DNA from: Tetrahymena thermophila SB210
Taxonomy: Eukaryota; Ciliophora; Oligohymenophorea; Hymenostomatida; Tetrahymenidae
Direction of reading: 5' to 3'
DNA: 64,000 nt
Assembly: GCF_000189635.1 (NCBI RefSeq)
Contig: NW_002476422.1
Coordinates: forward strand, 248,001 to 312,000
The position numbers were made by a program, and so were the translations under genes. The notes beneath the pieces were generated by a model. It ran no database searches. It worked only from the letters and a program-made list of their open reading frames with translations, and had not been told where the DNA came from. This document shows, piece after piece, positions 21,721-35,413 of the stretch. Positions within the stretch are counted from its first letter, which is position 1. Every line of letters begins with the position of its first letter.

Positions 21721-24026
21721 TAATTAATAATTTAAATAAAAATTGAATGAAAATTAGGTTAAAACAATTCAAAAATAATTTTTTTAATAAAAGTAATAAA
21801 ATTAGATGATTTTTTTAATTTGAAAAATAATCTTGTAAATCAGATGAAAAATAAATATAAAAAAGTATTAATAATACAATATTAATAAATTAAATGTACC
21901 TCTAATTTTAAATAAGGATGTACTAATGTGATTCAAGTTAAGAGTTTAAAAACTTATTATATTAATAAAAATAATTTAATTAAAATGAATAGTAAAATAA
22001 ATATTTACTTTTTCTAGATTGCTAAAATTTATTTACTTTTATATCATTCTTTTTATTTTTCAAAAATACTGATAATCAATTTATGGAGATTTTAATTGTA
22101 AAAATTTATAAATCAATTAACTTTTATATCAAATAAATTTGGAAAAAAGAACAAGTAAATTTAAATAATTATCAATTAAAAATTCATAATCTGCCTTTAG
22201 TATTAGAAATCACAAACAAATTAGTGTAACATTCATTATTAAATCTTAATATTTCTGTTAAAACTTATTCTTATAAAAATATCAAAAATTAAAGATGGGT
22301 AGTAATATGTTGATTAACAAATGTAGTTAAATTTTGATAAAATAATTTTAATATTTTATATTTTTCTGTTTTAGTGCAAAAATGAGGTGAATATTATAAT
22401 TTATTAAAATATATTTAATATATTATAACATCTCTAAATACTCTCAATACAATTAATTTTTCTTGCAAGATAATGTTATTTAGATAAATGGGTTGGGTGC
22501 TCCAATAAGCTCATTTAAATTTATATAAATAAATTTTTAATAAATAGATTTTACATTTTTAAATTAATTAAAATAAATTTTTAAAAAACTAATAAAATAT
22601 GTATAATAAATTTGGATATCTAATTATTAAAATAAATATTTTAAAAAGAATTTAAAACTGGCTGGATCATTTTAGGAGCAAAAAGTTCGAAATCGATACC
22701 TATAATGCCAAATTTTTCGCTCTCTAATCATTTTTTACTTCGAGGGATGTATTTATTATTCACATTTTTAAAACAACTTTTTAACAAATTTTTAATAATT
22801 TTATTTTATTATGTTTATGAACTAACTTTATACTAATGAGGAAAAAATTCAATTCTAATAATAATTAGTTTATGTAAATTTTTTTAAAAGTTAATAAAAA
22901 GAAAAAATAAAAATAAAAATTGTAAATTAATAAACTGAAAAAATATTAATAAAATGAACACTTAAAATAAATTAAATAATGTAAAATAAAATAAAATCTA
23001 AGATAGGTAAATTTTCTTAAAATTTATTATTTTCAAAGATGTATTAATAATAATTATTATTAATTTTGTTATTATTAATGATTTCCTAGTTAGAATTTCT
23101 TAAGATATATGTATAAGATTATTTATTTATTTATCTTTTTATAAAAACTTTTCAGAATATTAAAATGTAATATAAAATAAGAAATTAAGAAAGTCCCATT
23201 TAAATCATAATTATTTATAAAATGCTAGGTTTAATAAGTGAATCTAAATTACTTATAAGAAACAATGGTTATTTATATCTTAGTATTAAGTTAAAAGAAA
23301 ACTTAAATTATTTAAAGGCATTGAAATAATGAATAAATATGGATTATTAAATGAAATTTATTATATTCTATATTATTTTTTAATAGAAATTACAAATAAA
23401 ATAAGCTATTAAAATTTTTAAATTTTGAATTGTGTATTTTTTTATTTATTACAGACTCAAATTCATAAAGAAAGTAATGCTTAATGGAAATACTTTAAAA
23501 TACAAAAGAAAAAAATCATTAATTATAATTTATTAATTCACATTCACAAAAGCAAAATATAAATGATTAATTAAATATTGCAATAGAATTTTCTAATAAA
23601 TTTAAAATCAGAGAGAAATAGGAGAGATATTTAAATTTTCAACAAAGGTATTTGATTAAGGATTTTGTTTAAAATATCATTTATTTAGATTTATTTTTTG
23701 GGGAAAAAAAATAGGCACAGTTGAGGTTTCGAATACAATTACTTATTAAAAACAAATAAGTAGATGCAAGCGGGAAAAGATTTTTGAAGAAAATCTAAGT
23801 TTTGATTGGATAATTTTGAAATCAAAAGGATTTTGTATTAAAAAGATATGACATGCAATTTTGATAGAATCAAATCCTAATTAAATCAAAAAAGAAGAAT
23901 AAGAAAAGAGAAACAAACAAACAAGCAAGCAAGCAAAGATCAAACTCTTTTAGAATTATAATATAACAATCTCTTAAAACTCAAATAGTTTACGATCAAA
24001 AACTACAATAACAACAACACAAAAAA
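21721..24026. other. Intergenic with one isolated LRR-like fragment
   Basis: Long AT-rich spacer. Apart from the fragment at 23226-23332 and short CAAA/CAAG runs near 23910-23935, I see nothing coding. A locally GC-richer stretch at 22661-22745 was examined and could not be assigned. Confidence 0.4.
23226..23332 (+). pseudogene. Isolated LRR exon-like fragment
   Basis: One frame reads NNGYLYLSIKLKENLNYLKA and ends KQ TGA. Its spacing matches the second half of an LRR exon in gene B (GLFCLSLSLESLNYLKALEL). The head of the repeat is degenerate and no neighbouring exon fits, so it is likely an orphan or a decayed terminal exon. Confidence 0.35.
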
Positions 24027-26582
24027 ATGGAATAGAATCACCCTGATTTTCCTCAACTTCGTTGTGCAGATCACAAGGTAATTGCAACCATTTTTAGTAC
24101 ATTTTAAAACTCAAAGGGATGTTTTTATTTTGCACATTCTCAAATTTTTATGCCATTTTAGTCATTCAACACCTCATTTATTATCATTCTACTTAATCAT
24201 ACAAAGTAGGAATCTAGAAAAAATCAAACTCTTCTGCAATTAAATTAAAAAATATTTTACTTAAAATAATAATTTGATTTCTTGCATTAAATCAAAATTA
24301 ATTTTTTATTAATTTAATATTCAAGTCACCCATCATCCTTGTCTGCCCTTCATTCAATCCTGATTCAAAGAGCTTCTTTTGTGCTAAATGTATTGCTTTA
24401 GGTCAAAATAAGGACAACACTAACTTGATCACCTACGAAGAATTCGTTTAGAATATTGCTACTTCTTCTGGTATTAAGTAAGAACAAAGCTTATTTTACT
24501 CTACAATTATTTTTAAAGCCATCAGCATAGATTCGCCATACAAAATATTCATTTTCACTTAATAATGCTACTTTAAATTTAATTTTTTTTTTAACATAAT
24601 TCTATATTAAAATAAAGCGTTCCTGCTTCTGCTGAAGCTCTCCAAATCGCTGAAGCTAAGAAGGCTAAAATCAGTCAATTTGAAAGCCACATTGAATAAG
24701 AAAAGAGCCATATCGTAAGTTTAAAAAATTAAATGCAAAAGTAATGTGATTTTTTATCATTATAACTTAGTCTGCTCTTTCCACTGAATTGTAGAACCAA
24801 TATCAAGAAAAATGCAATGAAATGGTAAAAAATTAATTTTATTGAAAATTACATTAAAAATAAAAAAAATTTTTAAATTCAAAAAATTGGCAATTTATTA
24901 ATATTATTAATGAATTTAAAAAGGTGACTGAATTGAAGGGAGTTCTTGAGAGCTAAAAGTCAATTTTCAGAAACTTTTATAATAGATTTGAATAGGAAAT
25001 TAAGATTGACAACGAACAAGAAGCTAACATTCCTAAATTCACTGAAATCAGAGATAAGGTCTCAGCTGAAGAAGACATTAACTAAGTAGAAAGCTATCTT
25101 GCTCAAATCGTTCACTAGAAGGAAGCATGGAATAGCGCTTCAGTTGAAATCCGCACAATTGGTAAAATTATTAAATTAATTCCTTATTTAAATCAGTTCT
25201 CATCTTTAATAAATTTAAAAATTGTATTTATTAAAAACAAAAAGGTAAGAGAACCGAGGATTATTACAGAGAAAAGATTGAAAAACTATCTGAGAACCAA
25301 CCTACTTTCAATACTAAGGACTAGATTTTGGACATTTGGACAAATGGATTGAAGGAATTGATTGAAAAGGTTAAGAGTTAAAGTGGATGCTTTACTAATT
25401 TATATGAGCATACTCAAGGTATTGTCTTAAACATATAAGCTGCTCAAGAAGTCTCCTTAATTACTAACTAAATGATCAAGGAAGACACTGAACTTGTTCT
25501 TAACTTCTCTAAAAAGCCTCTTACTCAATAAGAAGCTAAAAAGATTGGCTCTGATCTCGCCACTCTTACTAACCTCAGACATTTAACTATAATTTTAGAA
25601 AATAATCATGTAAATTATTTATTAAACTGAATCAATTTATTTAATTTTATCCAATATTAGACCCAAACTGAAAGTGTCCATGAAATTACTTAAGCTTTAT
25701 CTGTATTGACTGGATTAAATCATCTCCACATTAACTTATATGGAAACAAGCTTGGAGATGAATTCTCTACCTAATTAGGTGCTTAAATCTCTCATTTAAC
25801 TAACTTAGAAAGCTTGCACTTTGAAATCGGTATGAATGATTTATCCTCAGCTTCAGTTTAGAACTTAGTCGCTCATTTTGGTGTTCTTACCAACTTGAAG
25901 AAATTTACTTTTGATGCTAAATACAATAAGATTACTGACGTTTCCTCTCTTTCTTAATCCCTTTCCCACTTTGCAACAAGCTTGACCCACTTAAATGTCA
26001 GCTTTGGAGGATTCTCTCTTTCTAAAAACAGCCTCACTTTAGACTCATAAAAATCACTTGTCCGTGCCATAAGATAGCTCACTAACTTAACCCACTTAGT
26101 CTTAGATCTCGGCTACACAGGTAAAAAATAATACTTTTAAAAATAAAAAATGAATAATACTAACTAAAAATACTTTTTAAAATTTGAATATTTATTTATT
26201 TTTGAAATAATTTTAAGATTTGGAGAATTCAAGCGCAATTGAACTTTCTTAAAGCTTAAAGGACTTGACTTTATTGAGATAGGTCAACTTACAATTATAC
26301 TAAAACCCCCTTGAAAGCAGAGCTGCTTCTAAGATAGTTAAGAGACTTGTCAAAATCTAAAGATTGAATGATGTTGTAGTCAACTTTAATTTCAACGATA
26401 AGATTAAATTAGAAGGAGCCACAGAAATAATTAACTCTTTCAGACAAATGCATTAATTATAACATTTGGATCTCTCTTTGATCAAGGTTGGAGTTGAAAA
26501 AGACCAGTAAGTCAGCCTAAGAGATGACTTGACCAAGAATAAACTTGGATCTGCTTTTGAAAAAGTTGTTGTCCTTTTCTGA
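24027..26582 (+). CDS. B-box-like zinc finger, coiled-coil and LRR protein
   Basis: Eight exons (24027-24077, 24326-24477, 24618-24714, 24771-24824, 24924-25161, 25245-25609, 25661-26120, 26218-26582) give 593 residues with every junction in phase. Residues 13-39 have Cys13-x2-His16, Cys24 and Cys36-x2-Cys39 (ending FFCAKCIALG), like a B-box zinc site. A long charged coiled coil follows (about 70-280), then leucine-rich repeats from about 290 to the end, for example LTGLNHLHINLYGNKLGDEF and LTNLTHLVLDLGY. Codon use is cleaner and more GC-rich than in neighbours, which suggests high expression. The order zinc finger, coiled coil, repeat domain resembles TRIM proteins with LRRs as the recognition module, but there is no RING finger. 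A self-associating scaffold is inferred; the ligand is unknown. Unlike LRR genes A and B, several repeats share one exon. Confidence 0.85.
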
Positions 26583-28015
26583 GCTGAGTGAATGAATACT
26601 AACATAAAGATAGAGTTATATAAATTTATTTTTAATTAATAGAGTCCTAAAATATATGATACTTATAACAATTATAATATATTTTATATTTTAATTATAG
26701 GCAAAGTAAAAACATTACTTCAAGCCAATAATTAATATTTACTGTTTGTTTTACTTTTTTATTCATATTTACTATAAATTTCAGAGTTAAATTACTTTAT
26801 ATTTTATATTAATCAATTTTAAATTCAAACAAAAACTAAAAAAATAAAAATTTAATTATTGAAACAAACCCAATTAAATACTGTTAAATAAAATATTCTT
26901 ACTTTAAAGGTAGATTATTTATTTTAAAGTTTTATAAAAATTGTTCATTTTTATAGACTGAGTTTTAATTTTTTAAAAGTTGATTTAAAAATCAATTTCA
27001 GCTATTAAATTTATTGAGTTATGTTTTTAAAATATAGATTTAAAAATTTAAAGTGAAAACATAAATATTTGCTATTTTGTTAAGAGAAAAAATAAGCATA
27101 AATTTCTTAAATTTTAATAATCTAATCCAAAAAATTTTCAAAATATATTTCTATTTTAATAAAAACTCAATTAATAATAAAATGCAGTTTTTATATAAAA
27201 TATAAATTTTGGTAATAAATAAAGTTAAAAACATGTCAAATTAATAATTTTAGTTTCACAAAAAAAAATATTCATTCTTAAGCCATATTTTTATATAGTA
27301 ATGCTTTAAAGCTATATGATCAAAGGTCTGAAGATGTTTACTATAATTTAATAGATATGTATATTTCTTAACTTTTGTATGAGAGTTAATACAAATTCCT
27401 TGAATATAATTTGAAAATTTGTTTTTAGATTAGAAAAAGAATTTAATAGTATTATTCATATTTTATTTTAGAAAATTTATTGTATTCATTCTTAAATATA
27501 AAATTTGTATTAATAAATCAAAAACCATACATTTATTTATTATTTATTGTAAATATATTTAAATAAATGAGTAATATTAATTAAAGTGATTTATGCTTGT
27601 ATACTTGTTTGTTTTAGATGAAGAATTTATATTATCCACTAATACAATTTATATTTGAATTAATGCAATATATAGAGAGAAGAACAAATAAACAGTCAAT
27701 GTTATCGTTAAAAAAAATAATAAATTTTGATAATAAAATATAAATCTGATTAAATCTTCATTCATTTTTGCTTGGGATTTACTTCAAAATAATTAAATAT
27801 TTATTCACAAAAAAATACAGAAGTAGACTTTGAATTTTTAGTCTTAAATAATAAATTAAATCGAAAAGATAATAAATACCTTTTCAATAGTAGAGTGTAA
27901 GAATAACAGTATTAGTAGTAATAGGCTAACAGATATCTAGCAATTTTTCATAGTATTATTCATAACATATCCTTCTCTCTTGTTTATAAAATAGACAGAT
28001 TTCCTTCTCATAAAT
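26583..28015. other. Intergenic
   Basis: AT-rich spacer between two forward genes; no exon or repeat stands out. Confidence 0.4.
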
Positions 28016-30382
28016 ATGAACAACTATAACAAAGTTAATTAATTAGATAATTCTAATGTTACTAGCAGTAAATGTTTGAATACCTAAAACAATCAGCAAA
28101 GCTCATAATAGCTTAGATCTATAACACCGCCAAAAAGGCCAGCTGTTCTTTGCAGAAAAAATTCTAACATTATAAATCAAAATTCTCTACTATAAAATAG
28201 CACAAATAAGCACCTCCTTAATATGCCTTCTCCTATAAATTAAAATTTAATGAATAATTAAATATGGATCAATAACTAATTAGATTAGTCTTCTTCTATG
28301 TAGCTTAGCTTTAATAACCAAAATATATAATATGTTGAAAGTAGTTAGTAGCTTAAGGCAAGTAATTCTTCTGTTTGCTAAAGCAGATCAAATAGCACTG
28401 CTAATTCTTCACTCAATTTATAAAATCAACTTTCTTCTGCTATGCTAGCAAACAATTATAAAAATGTTCCTTAAAACAATAGCACTGCTCAGTTTTTTTA
28501 GAAAAGCGAGTTGGATTAGTTTTTTTAACAAAATAAATCTTAAGTTAATGCAAGCTTATAAGACTAATTATAGGATAAACCATAGCAACCAAATAACAAT
28601 TTTGTTAAAATTTCTAATAATGATGTTGTTAATTAAGAAAATAACTAACAATAAATCTAACAAAAGCAAATGAATCAATAAAGAGCTGATAATCTAACAA
28701 TGAGCTAAGACTATTAGAATTAATTGAAAAATAGCTTAAATGCACAAACCTAAATAAATACGACAAATTAAAATCAGGAAATTAATTGTAGCAATTTATC
28801 TAGTGTTAAATAAGAATTTACTGTTAAGGAAAATGAATAAATGAATCAAAGTTAAATACAAAAAAATTCTTAATAGCTCATGTAATAATCGAGCTAATCA
28901 TAGTTTCAATAATAAGTGCAACAACATTAGCAACTCTATGATTAATCAGCAAAAACATCTCATAAAGTAATGATTCAGCTGAGTGAAGAAATTGAAAGAA
29001 TGAATAACTAATTAAAAAATAAAAATAAAGAGTTTCTGATTCTGTCAGAGAAATACGATATTTTATTAGAAGACATAAAATAAAAAGAACTTGAGTATTA
29101 GCAGAATCTTTAATCTAGAGATATATTACTTTAGTAGCAATTATAAATCTCTTAAAGAGACTAAACACAAATAAATACTCTTCTTTTGGAGATTGAGAGA
29201 CTAACAACTATTATAAAAGCTATCCCAAATGTATTTAATACAAATTAAAAAATCTAATTATTTTATTTGAAATATTTTTTTTAATAGGAATAATAAAGAA
29301 CTGAAACGAATGGAGAAATAAGATAAAAAGTTGAAAAGCTTATAGAGATGAATGAAAGTTTGTTACAAGAAAATAAAGAACTTGGCGAAGAAAATATGCA
29401 GCTGAACGGAGAATGTAAAAAATAGAAATTAGAAATAGATAATTTGAAAAAGATAGTTTCAGAGCAAGCTCAAGAAATTCAAAATGTTTAAAAGGAAAAT
29501 GAAAAACTAGTTGCTAAATGTTAAAAGTATAAATCAAACTAAGACAAAAAGACTAAAGAAAATAAATAAATAAAATCTTTCAACAACAACAACAACAACG
29601 AAAGTTGTTAAGAAGAATTGCAGAATTAAATTCAATGTAAACAAACAAAAATATTTTAAAAAAGAAATTCTAATATTTTATTTATTTAATAAAGAATATG
29701 AAGAAGAAATCGAAAGTATTAAGTATTTACTTAAAGAAAAGATCTAAGAAATTGAATATTGGAAATGCAAGGCTCAATGTTACCAAAGTGAATATGATGA
29801 ATTAGAGTAACGTCTTCAAACAGCTTTAAAGAGCAATCAAATTCTGAATGATAAAATAACTAAATTTTCATAAATTCACCTGCTGGAGAGTGGTGTAAAG
29901 GATTAGCTTTCTCATTCTTCTGAGTAATTATTATTTTGAAATCATCAGAATTTAAATAATTTTACAGAAAATAAAAGGACAAAGAATACCTTTCAGACTA
30001 AGAATAAGATAAATATTACTAAACTAATGAAGAATGCAATGATGTCCGATAAGTCTATTAAGATGAACAATCAGAAAAATAGTTTGCAGCATATCACGAT
30101 ATAAACAGCTATAATAATATAGACAGATATAATAATTTTGTAATTAATCAGCCTTCTCTTGATGATATAGACCTAAGTGATTTGTAAAATCAATAAAGAA
30201 AAAGTAAGTATGGAATATCCTCTATTTAATATTAAAATAGAATATAAGAATTTTAAAATTAGCAGCCTCTCTAAGAATTTACAAATAGCATTACTATAAG
30301 AAAAAAAAATTCCTAAATTAACGAAGATTATAGCTCATAAAGCTAACTCAGAGATAATAAGAAAGCTAAAAATAAAAAATGA
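28016..30382 (+). CDS. Q/N-rich coiled-coil protein
   Basis: Four exons (28016-29230, 29288-29636, 29695-29923, 29968-30382) join in frame to 735 residues. The first ~310 are low-complexity and rich in Gln, Asn and Ser, with a PPKRPAVLCRKNS patch. A long coiled coil spans about 310-630 (heptads such as VMIQLSEEIERMNNQL and EENMQLNGEC). The tail is again Q/N/D-rich and ends in a lysine cluster. The third intron (29924-29967) is only 44 bp, but without it the frame hits TGA at 29937. No enzymatic motif is present. A cytoskeletal or basal-body-type scaffold is plausible, as many ciliate coiled-coil proteins serve there, but nothing in the sequence proves it. Confidence 0.75.
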
Positions 30383-31840
30383 ATTATTTGAAGTGAAATA
30401 AAAATTATTTCAAATAAAATTTAAATTTAGTTAAATATTTTATATTTAAAAAAATTATATTATAATAACATTATTATATTTTGTATATATTATTTTAAAT
30501 GCTCTTCAAATTTAAAGTTTAATACAAACTTATAACTTAAATGCCATTATTTTATATTAAAATGCTCACTTTATATTAAAGATTTTTACGAATTAATTTA
30601 ATTATATAAAAAAGCAAGTTCAAAAAATAGATTTCTATTAATATCATTTTCAATTTTTTTAAGTTATTGTTTTTTCAAACTTAAATAATAATGAACATAT
30701 TTTATGTTATGACTCAATAACAAAATCAATTCGTTTTGTAAATTAAAAATTAAGTGAAAACCCACAATTTAAAAAACATTTCTTATTAAATTAATTTTTT
30801 TGTTGAAATAAGTTATAAAATTTATAACAATTATTAAAATAATGATTTAAATAAAAAATCAGATTTATTGATTCATTAATCTATGAACTGATTACAGTTA
30901 AAGAAATAAATTAAAGGCTAAATTGTAGATATTAGGTATTAATTATTAATTATTTTTTATATTTCTTAAAATGTTTATAAATATAACAAAAATAATAATT
31001 TGTTGCTCTTATTTAAAATATTTTTTTTAAATAAAACTAATAAAGTTATATATTTTGATTAATAAAAAATAAATATTTCAACACATAGCTATTCAAAGAT
31101 TGGTTGCTACTTATTATTGATGGAATATAATACAGATAAAATATCTTTAATAATGAAAATATTATCAACATGTAATTAAAGAATAAAAATCTAAATAAAT
31201 ATTAATACATTTTTTAAGTAAGTGAAACAGGTTCAATAATTTACTATCTGATAAAAAAGAAAGTTTTATTTAAATTATAAGGATAGGATTAAAATTTAGT
31301 TTGCAAAACAATTGATTAAAAATTAAAAAAAATCAATTTGAAGTAAATTTTAACCGTAAAAACTAAAAAAAGTGAAATATGTTGGAAGGATTGTTATTGA
31401 AGAATATAAAGAAGAAGAAATGAACTTTATTGTATTTTTTAAAGTATAAAGAAAGTTTTATGAAGGTTTTTCTCTGTGTGCATGACGAAAGATTGGACAA
31501 ATGGAATTATAGTTTTAAATGAATTTCATCAATAATTTAATTAAAACTAAAAATTAATTAATTAAATTACTTACTTTAGAGAATTGATTGATTAGTTATT
31601 ATTATAAGGAGATATTTACATTCATTCATAAAATATAGATAGATAGATTCACAAACTTCTATTAATAAATACAGTTAACTTTTTATAATAATTTTAAAAA
31701 GTCACTTGAAGTTTATTATTCATTCATTCACTCACTTGAATATTCAACAAGTTATTCTTTAGATTCTTCAACCATTATAAATTGTATGAAAACACTTTTA
31801 AGCAGCTCAAGCCATAAAAGTAGGTTATTTTATCAATACA
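30383..31840. other. Intergenic
   Basis: AT-rich spacer. A short G-richer frame at about 31375-31488 looked protein-like but has no start or acceptor that I can defend. Confidence 0.35.
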
Positions 31841-34800
31841 ATGCTTATATTTTATTCTAAATTATATTATTAACAACTCAAATATATTAAAATAGATAGC
31901 TACTAGTTTGAAGGTAATAGCAACAGCAAATAAAGCAAGATAGGAGAATATGGAAATATTGATAAATAAAATTAGATTTTAAGTGATCAAAATAGTAGAA
32001 AATAATACACTGAAGAGTTAGGTTAGGATAAATACAATATTTAACCAGCAAATTATAGATAGTAGACCACGCAATTAAGGAAAATAGACCTGAATAGAAC
32101 AAGCAACATCAATACAATTTTAAATTAGTAGAGTAATAACAATAGGTCGTAATCAAGAAGTTAATCTCCTACTTAATAAGAAAATGGCAAATTCATTTCT
32201 TTCAAAAAAAATTAAACATATGAACAATCTAAATAGTAAAGATTCTCATTAATAGCGTAACAAAAATAAGAAGAAGAAATTTAATCTGGCTTTAATAATA
32301 TCAAAAACAGGAGTAAAAGCAATCTTTCTACTTCTTCTGCTTAAAAAAAAAAGGCCGAAAAGTAGGGTGTAAGCAATTCTAAATAAAATGTAAAGATAAT
32401 CAAGCTTCAGCTTGAATAAGAAAAAAAAGAAAGAAATGGTAGCAGTTCAAGTAGGAAGTTAATTAATTCCAAATAAGATAAATTGAATAAAGGTTAATAA
32501 GAAATCTTAGGAATATAATAGATACCAAATTTTAACGATGACAATTATGATTTTATTGCAGGAAAGAACAGTGCTAGAGGCAATAAGCATATTCAGCAAA
32601 GACTTAGCTATAATGATCAATACATTTTTTAGGGTTAAAAGCAATAATCTTAAATAAGCTCTCCTAATTCAAAAAACCTAGCTATTTTGAGTAATAATAA
32701 GAATGATTTTTCTCTTGATGGCTACGATAAAAAGCTGTAAACAAAAATTGAGTTTAATAAGATAGATTAAAAATTTGATAAAAAAAATATAAATGTGCTT
32801 TCCAGCAATCATTCCAAGAAATTTTCTGATTTTTAGGAATCTCAATTTTTTGAGTTTGAAGAAGTCAAAAAGTAAAGCAAGACAGAGAGTAACAATCAGA
32901 CCACTAAAGATTCTAACTAACATGGAAAATAAATTAGTTATAATAGTAAGGATATTGATAATAAATAAGGCATGTAAAAAAATTAGCCAACTGAGAAAAA
33001 CGATTTAAGAGTTTCTGAGTTTGAGATTCTTGAATAAAGTATTTTGAGGGAGGAACAAGAAATCAAAGGAAAAAAGAATTAGTCAAAAGGCATTAGTAAC
33101 AAAAAGCTTTCAAATCAAAGCAGTGGATTTTCAAATTCTAATTATAATAATTATTTTAGCAATGCCACCCCAACTTCAGATTCCTTAAAGCACTTAAATT
33201 TAGCAATGGAAAGTGAACAATACAGAAAGGATTAGAGAAGCAGCAGTGGAATATGCCCAGAAACAGATAATAACTCTCTAAGTTCTTCAATTCATAGAAG
33301 TAACGATTTAACAAATCACAAGTTAGATTTAGCAATTAAAAGTGAATAAAATAATTCAAAGCCTGCTTCAAGCTAAATAACCTCCTAGAAACCACAGAAA
33401 GTTTTCAGTGTTTTATCTTTGTCATAGCAAAGCAGCTCTTAAGTCTAGCAAGACACAAGTTAGACTAATTGCACAAAACCTAGTGGTGTTAGTGGGAGTG
33501 TCAATAAAAACAAAAATCTCAAGCAAATAAATTAAAAAGCTAATTTTTCCAAGTATCCATCTGAAGATATCGCTAGCAAATTGATTAGTGATAATTAAAA
33601 TGACAATTGCTTTAATTCAAATTAACAAACTTAAAAAAAGGCTTAAAGTAGTAAGAGAAACTAATTTAATTCTAATGCAGTAAGCAAATTACCAAATAAA
33701 AATATATCTCCAACTCTTTATACTTCAAGAAGCCAATAATAGTTGAATTACGTTTCGGAATGTTCTAAAAAGTTGTTTTAGGAATCATAAGAAATAGGAA
33801 TAAATTCGAAGTCAAAAGAAAATATTGCTTTATTTAAATAAGCTCTTGAAACAAGAAATAAAGCGATCAGAGGTAGTGGTTTTACGAGTGCTAAAGCTGT
33901 TTCACCTTCAACAAGATATTAAGAAGTAAAAAAAATACATTCTATAAACTAAAATATTATAATCAATAATTTACAAAATCCTCAAAGAGGCAGCCTAACA
34001 TCTAGAAACAATGTGTAAGATAATAATAATATAGATTCCAATAACAATTAGAAAGGTGATTAAAGCAATAAGCATGCTGTAAGTGATAATAATTCTGTAA
34101 CTACAACAACAACAAACGCAACAAATAACTGCAAGACATAAATTTCTACTCCTTTGTAAAAAATAAATACAAATTCTAACTCAATCAATTAAATCTTAAA
34201 GGCTAAGGTCTAAGACTCAAAATAAAACAATCAAACACAATCTAACGCTCAATCTAACAAAAATAGTTCTAGTTATTTTTTAGGCAATTTCCAGTCAATA
34301 AATTCAATTCAGACAACGATTTCTAAAACAGAAATTGGAATCAGTCAAAATTAAATAGATGATTCTCACTGTGATCAAAACAATATAGCAAAATCTCCTT
34401 CTCAAAAATACTACTTAGATTACTAAAATAAATAAACCAAGTACTAACCTTTATCCCCCACTTTTAAAACTGAAACAAAAAATAAGAATGTTTCAAAGAG
34501 CATTAATAAACCTCATTAAAGTAATATCAGTGCTGACTTATCAAACGGAAATAATCATACAATAATCTCACATGAATTTACAAATAGAAAATCAAATAAT
34601 TAAAGAGACACTGAAAATAGAAAATCAGATCTATTGGCCAGTGCTTCAAACACATAAAGTTATAATTTTATAAATGAAAAGTCCAACATAATTAACAAGA
34701 TATCAGGTAATTATAAACTTAACGAAAAAAGTAATTTGGAAAGAAGCTTTAATTTAATTACCCCTTCTAAATCGACGCTAACTCGCCAAATCCAATTAGC

Positions 34801-35413
34801 AGCCAATCAGCAGGAAAATTCAATAACTAAAACAAATGAAAAACTATAACTAATCTAAGAAAAAGAAAGGTCAAGAGATCATTCTCTTGAAAGAAAATAA
34901 AACAACCTTATAACATAAAGATCAAAGAGCTAATATAAATAAACACAGTCAAACATGGTATAATAATTTTTATAAACACCAATTTAATTGGATGACTGCT
35001 CTCCAACCAACAACGACTACTCAAATAAAAATTAAAACAAATAATACTAAACACTCACAAAAGATAGCAATACAACATCTTTAACTAAAATTGATATAAA
35101 GGAATCCTTAAATCTCTCAAAAATACCTACTGTGTAAACAAACTTAACTAGCAGCATTAACTTAAGAGGAAATGAAAAGGCAAAAAGTTAATAACTAAAT
35201 ATATCAAACAGCTCTCTTATTAGATAAAGCAATAACAAAAATAATTTAGATATTAAAGAAGTGCAAATCTAGCCAAGTTAAAATAGTACTTTTAATTTCA
35301 AGCCCTCATATTTCACACCACTAAACTATGAAGATTTGAGTGATTACATAGACCATTCCAAAAGAAATTCTTCTCCCACTGGTTTTGCTGTTATGACAAC
35401 ATTTAAGAAATGA
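31841..35413 (+). CDS. Large Q/N/S-rich low-complexity protein
   Basis: One uninterrupted frame of 1190 codons ending at TGA 35411-35413. ATG 31841 is the first Met after an upstream in-frame TGA at 31787-31789. Composition is dominated by Asn, Gln, Ser and Lys throughout, with repeated short motifs such as SSSGI, SRNNVQD and many basic S-rich patches (RSKSNLSTSS, SRSQQQL) that look like phosphorylation targets. No folded domain, membrane segment or catalytic motif is visible. Such a long frame without TGA in AT-rich DNA cannot be chance. It is likely intrinsically disordered. It follows the coiled-coil gene on the same strand after about 1.4 kb, but nothing shows that the two work together. 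Confidence 0.8.

Noticed and set aside
22661..22745. GC-richer stretch with GTTCGAAATC like a tRNA T-loop
   Set aside because: No matching T-stem, acceptor stem or anticodon arm could be folded around it.
31375..31488. Forward frame (KYVGRIVIEEYKEEEMNF...) before the 1190-codon gene
   Set aside because: No ATG, acceptor or donor that joins it to the downstream frame; length fits chance with TGA as the only stop.
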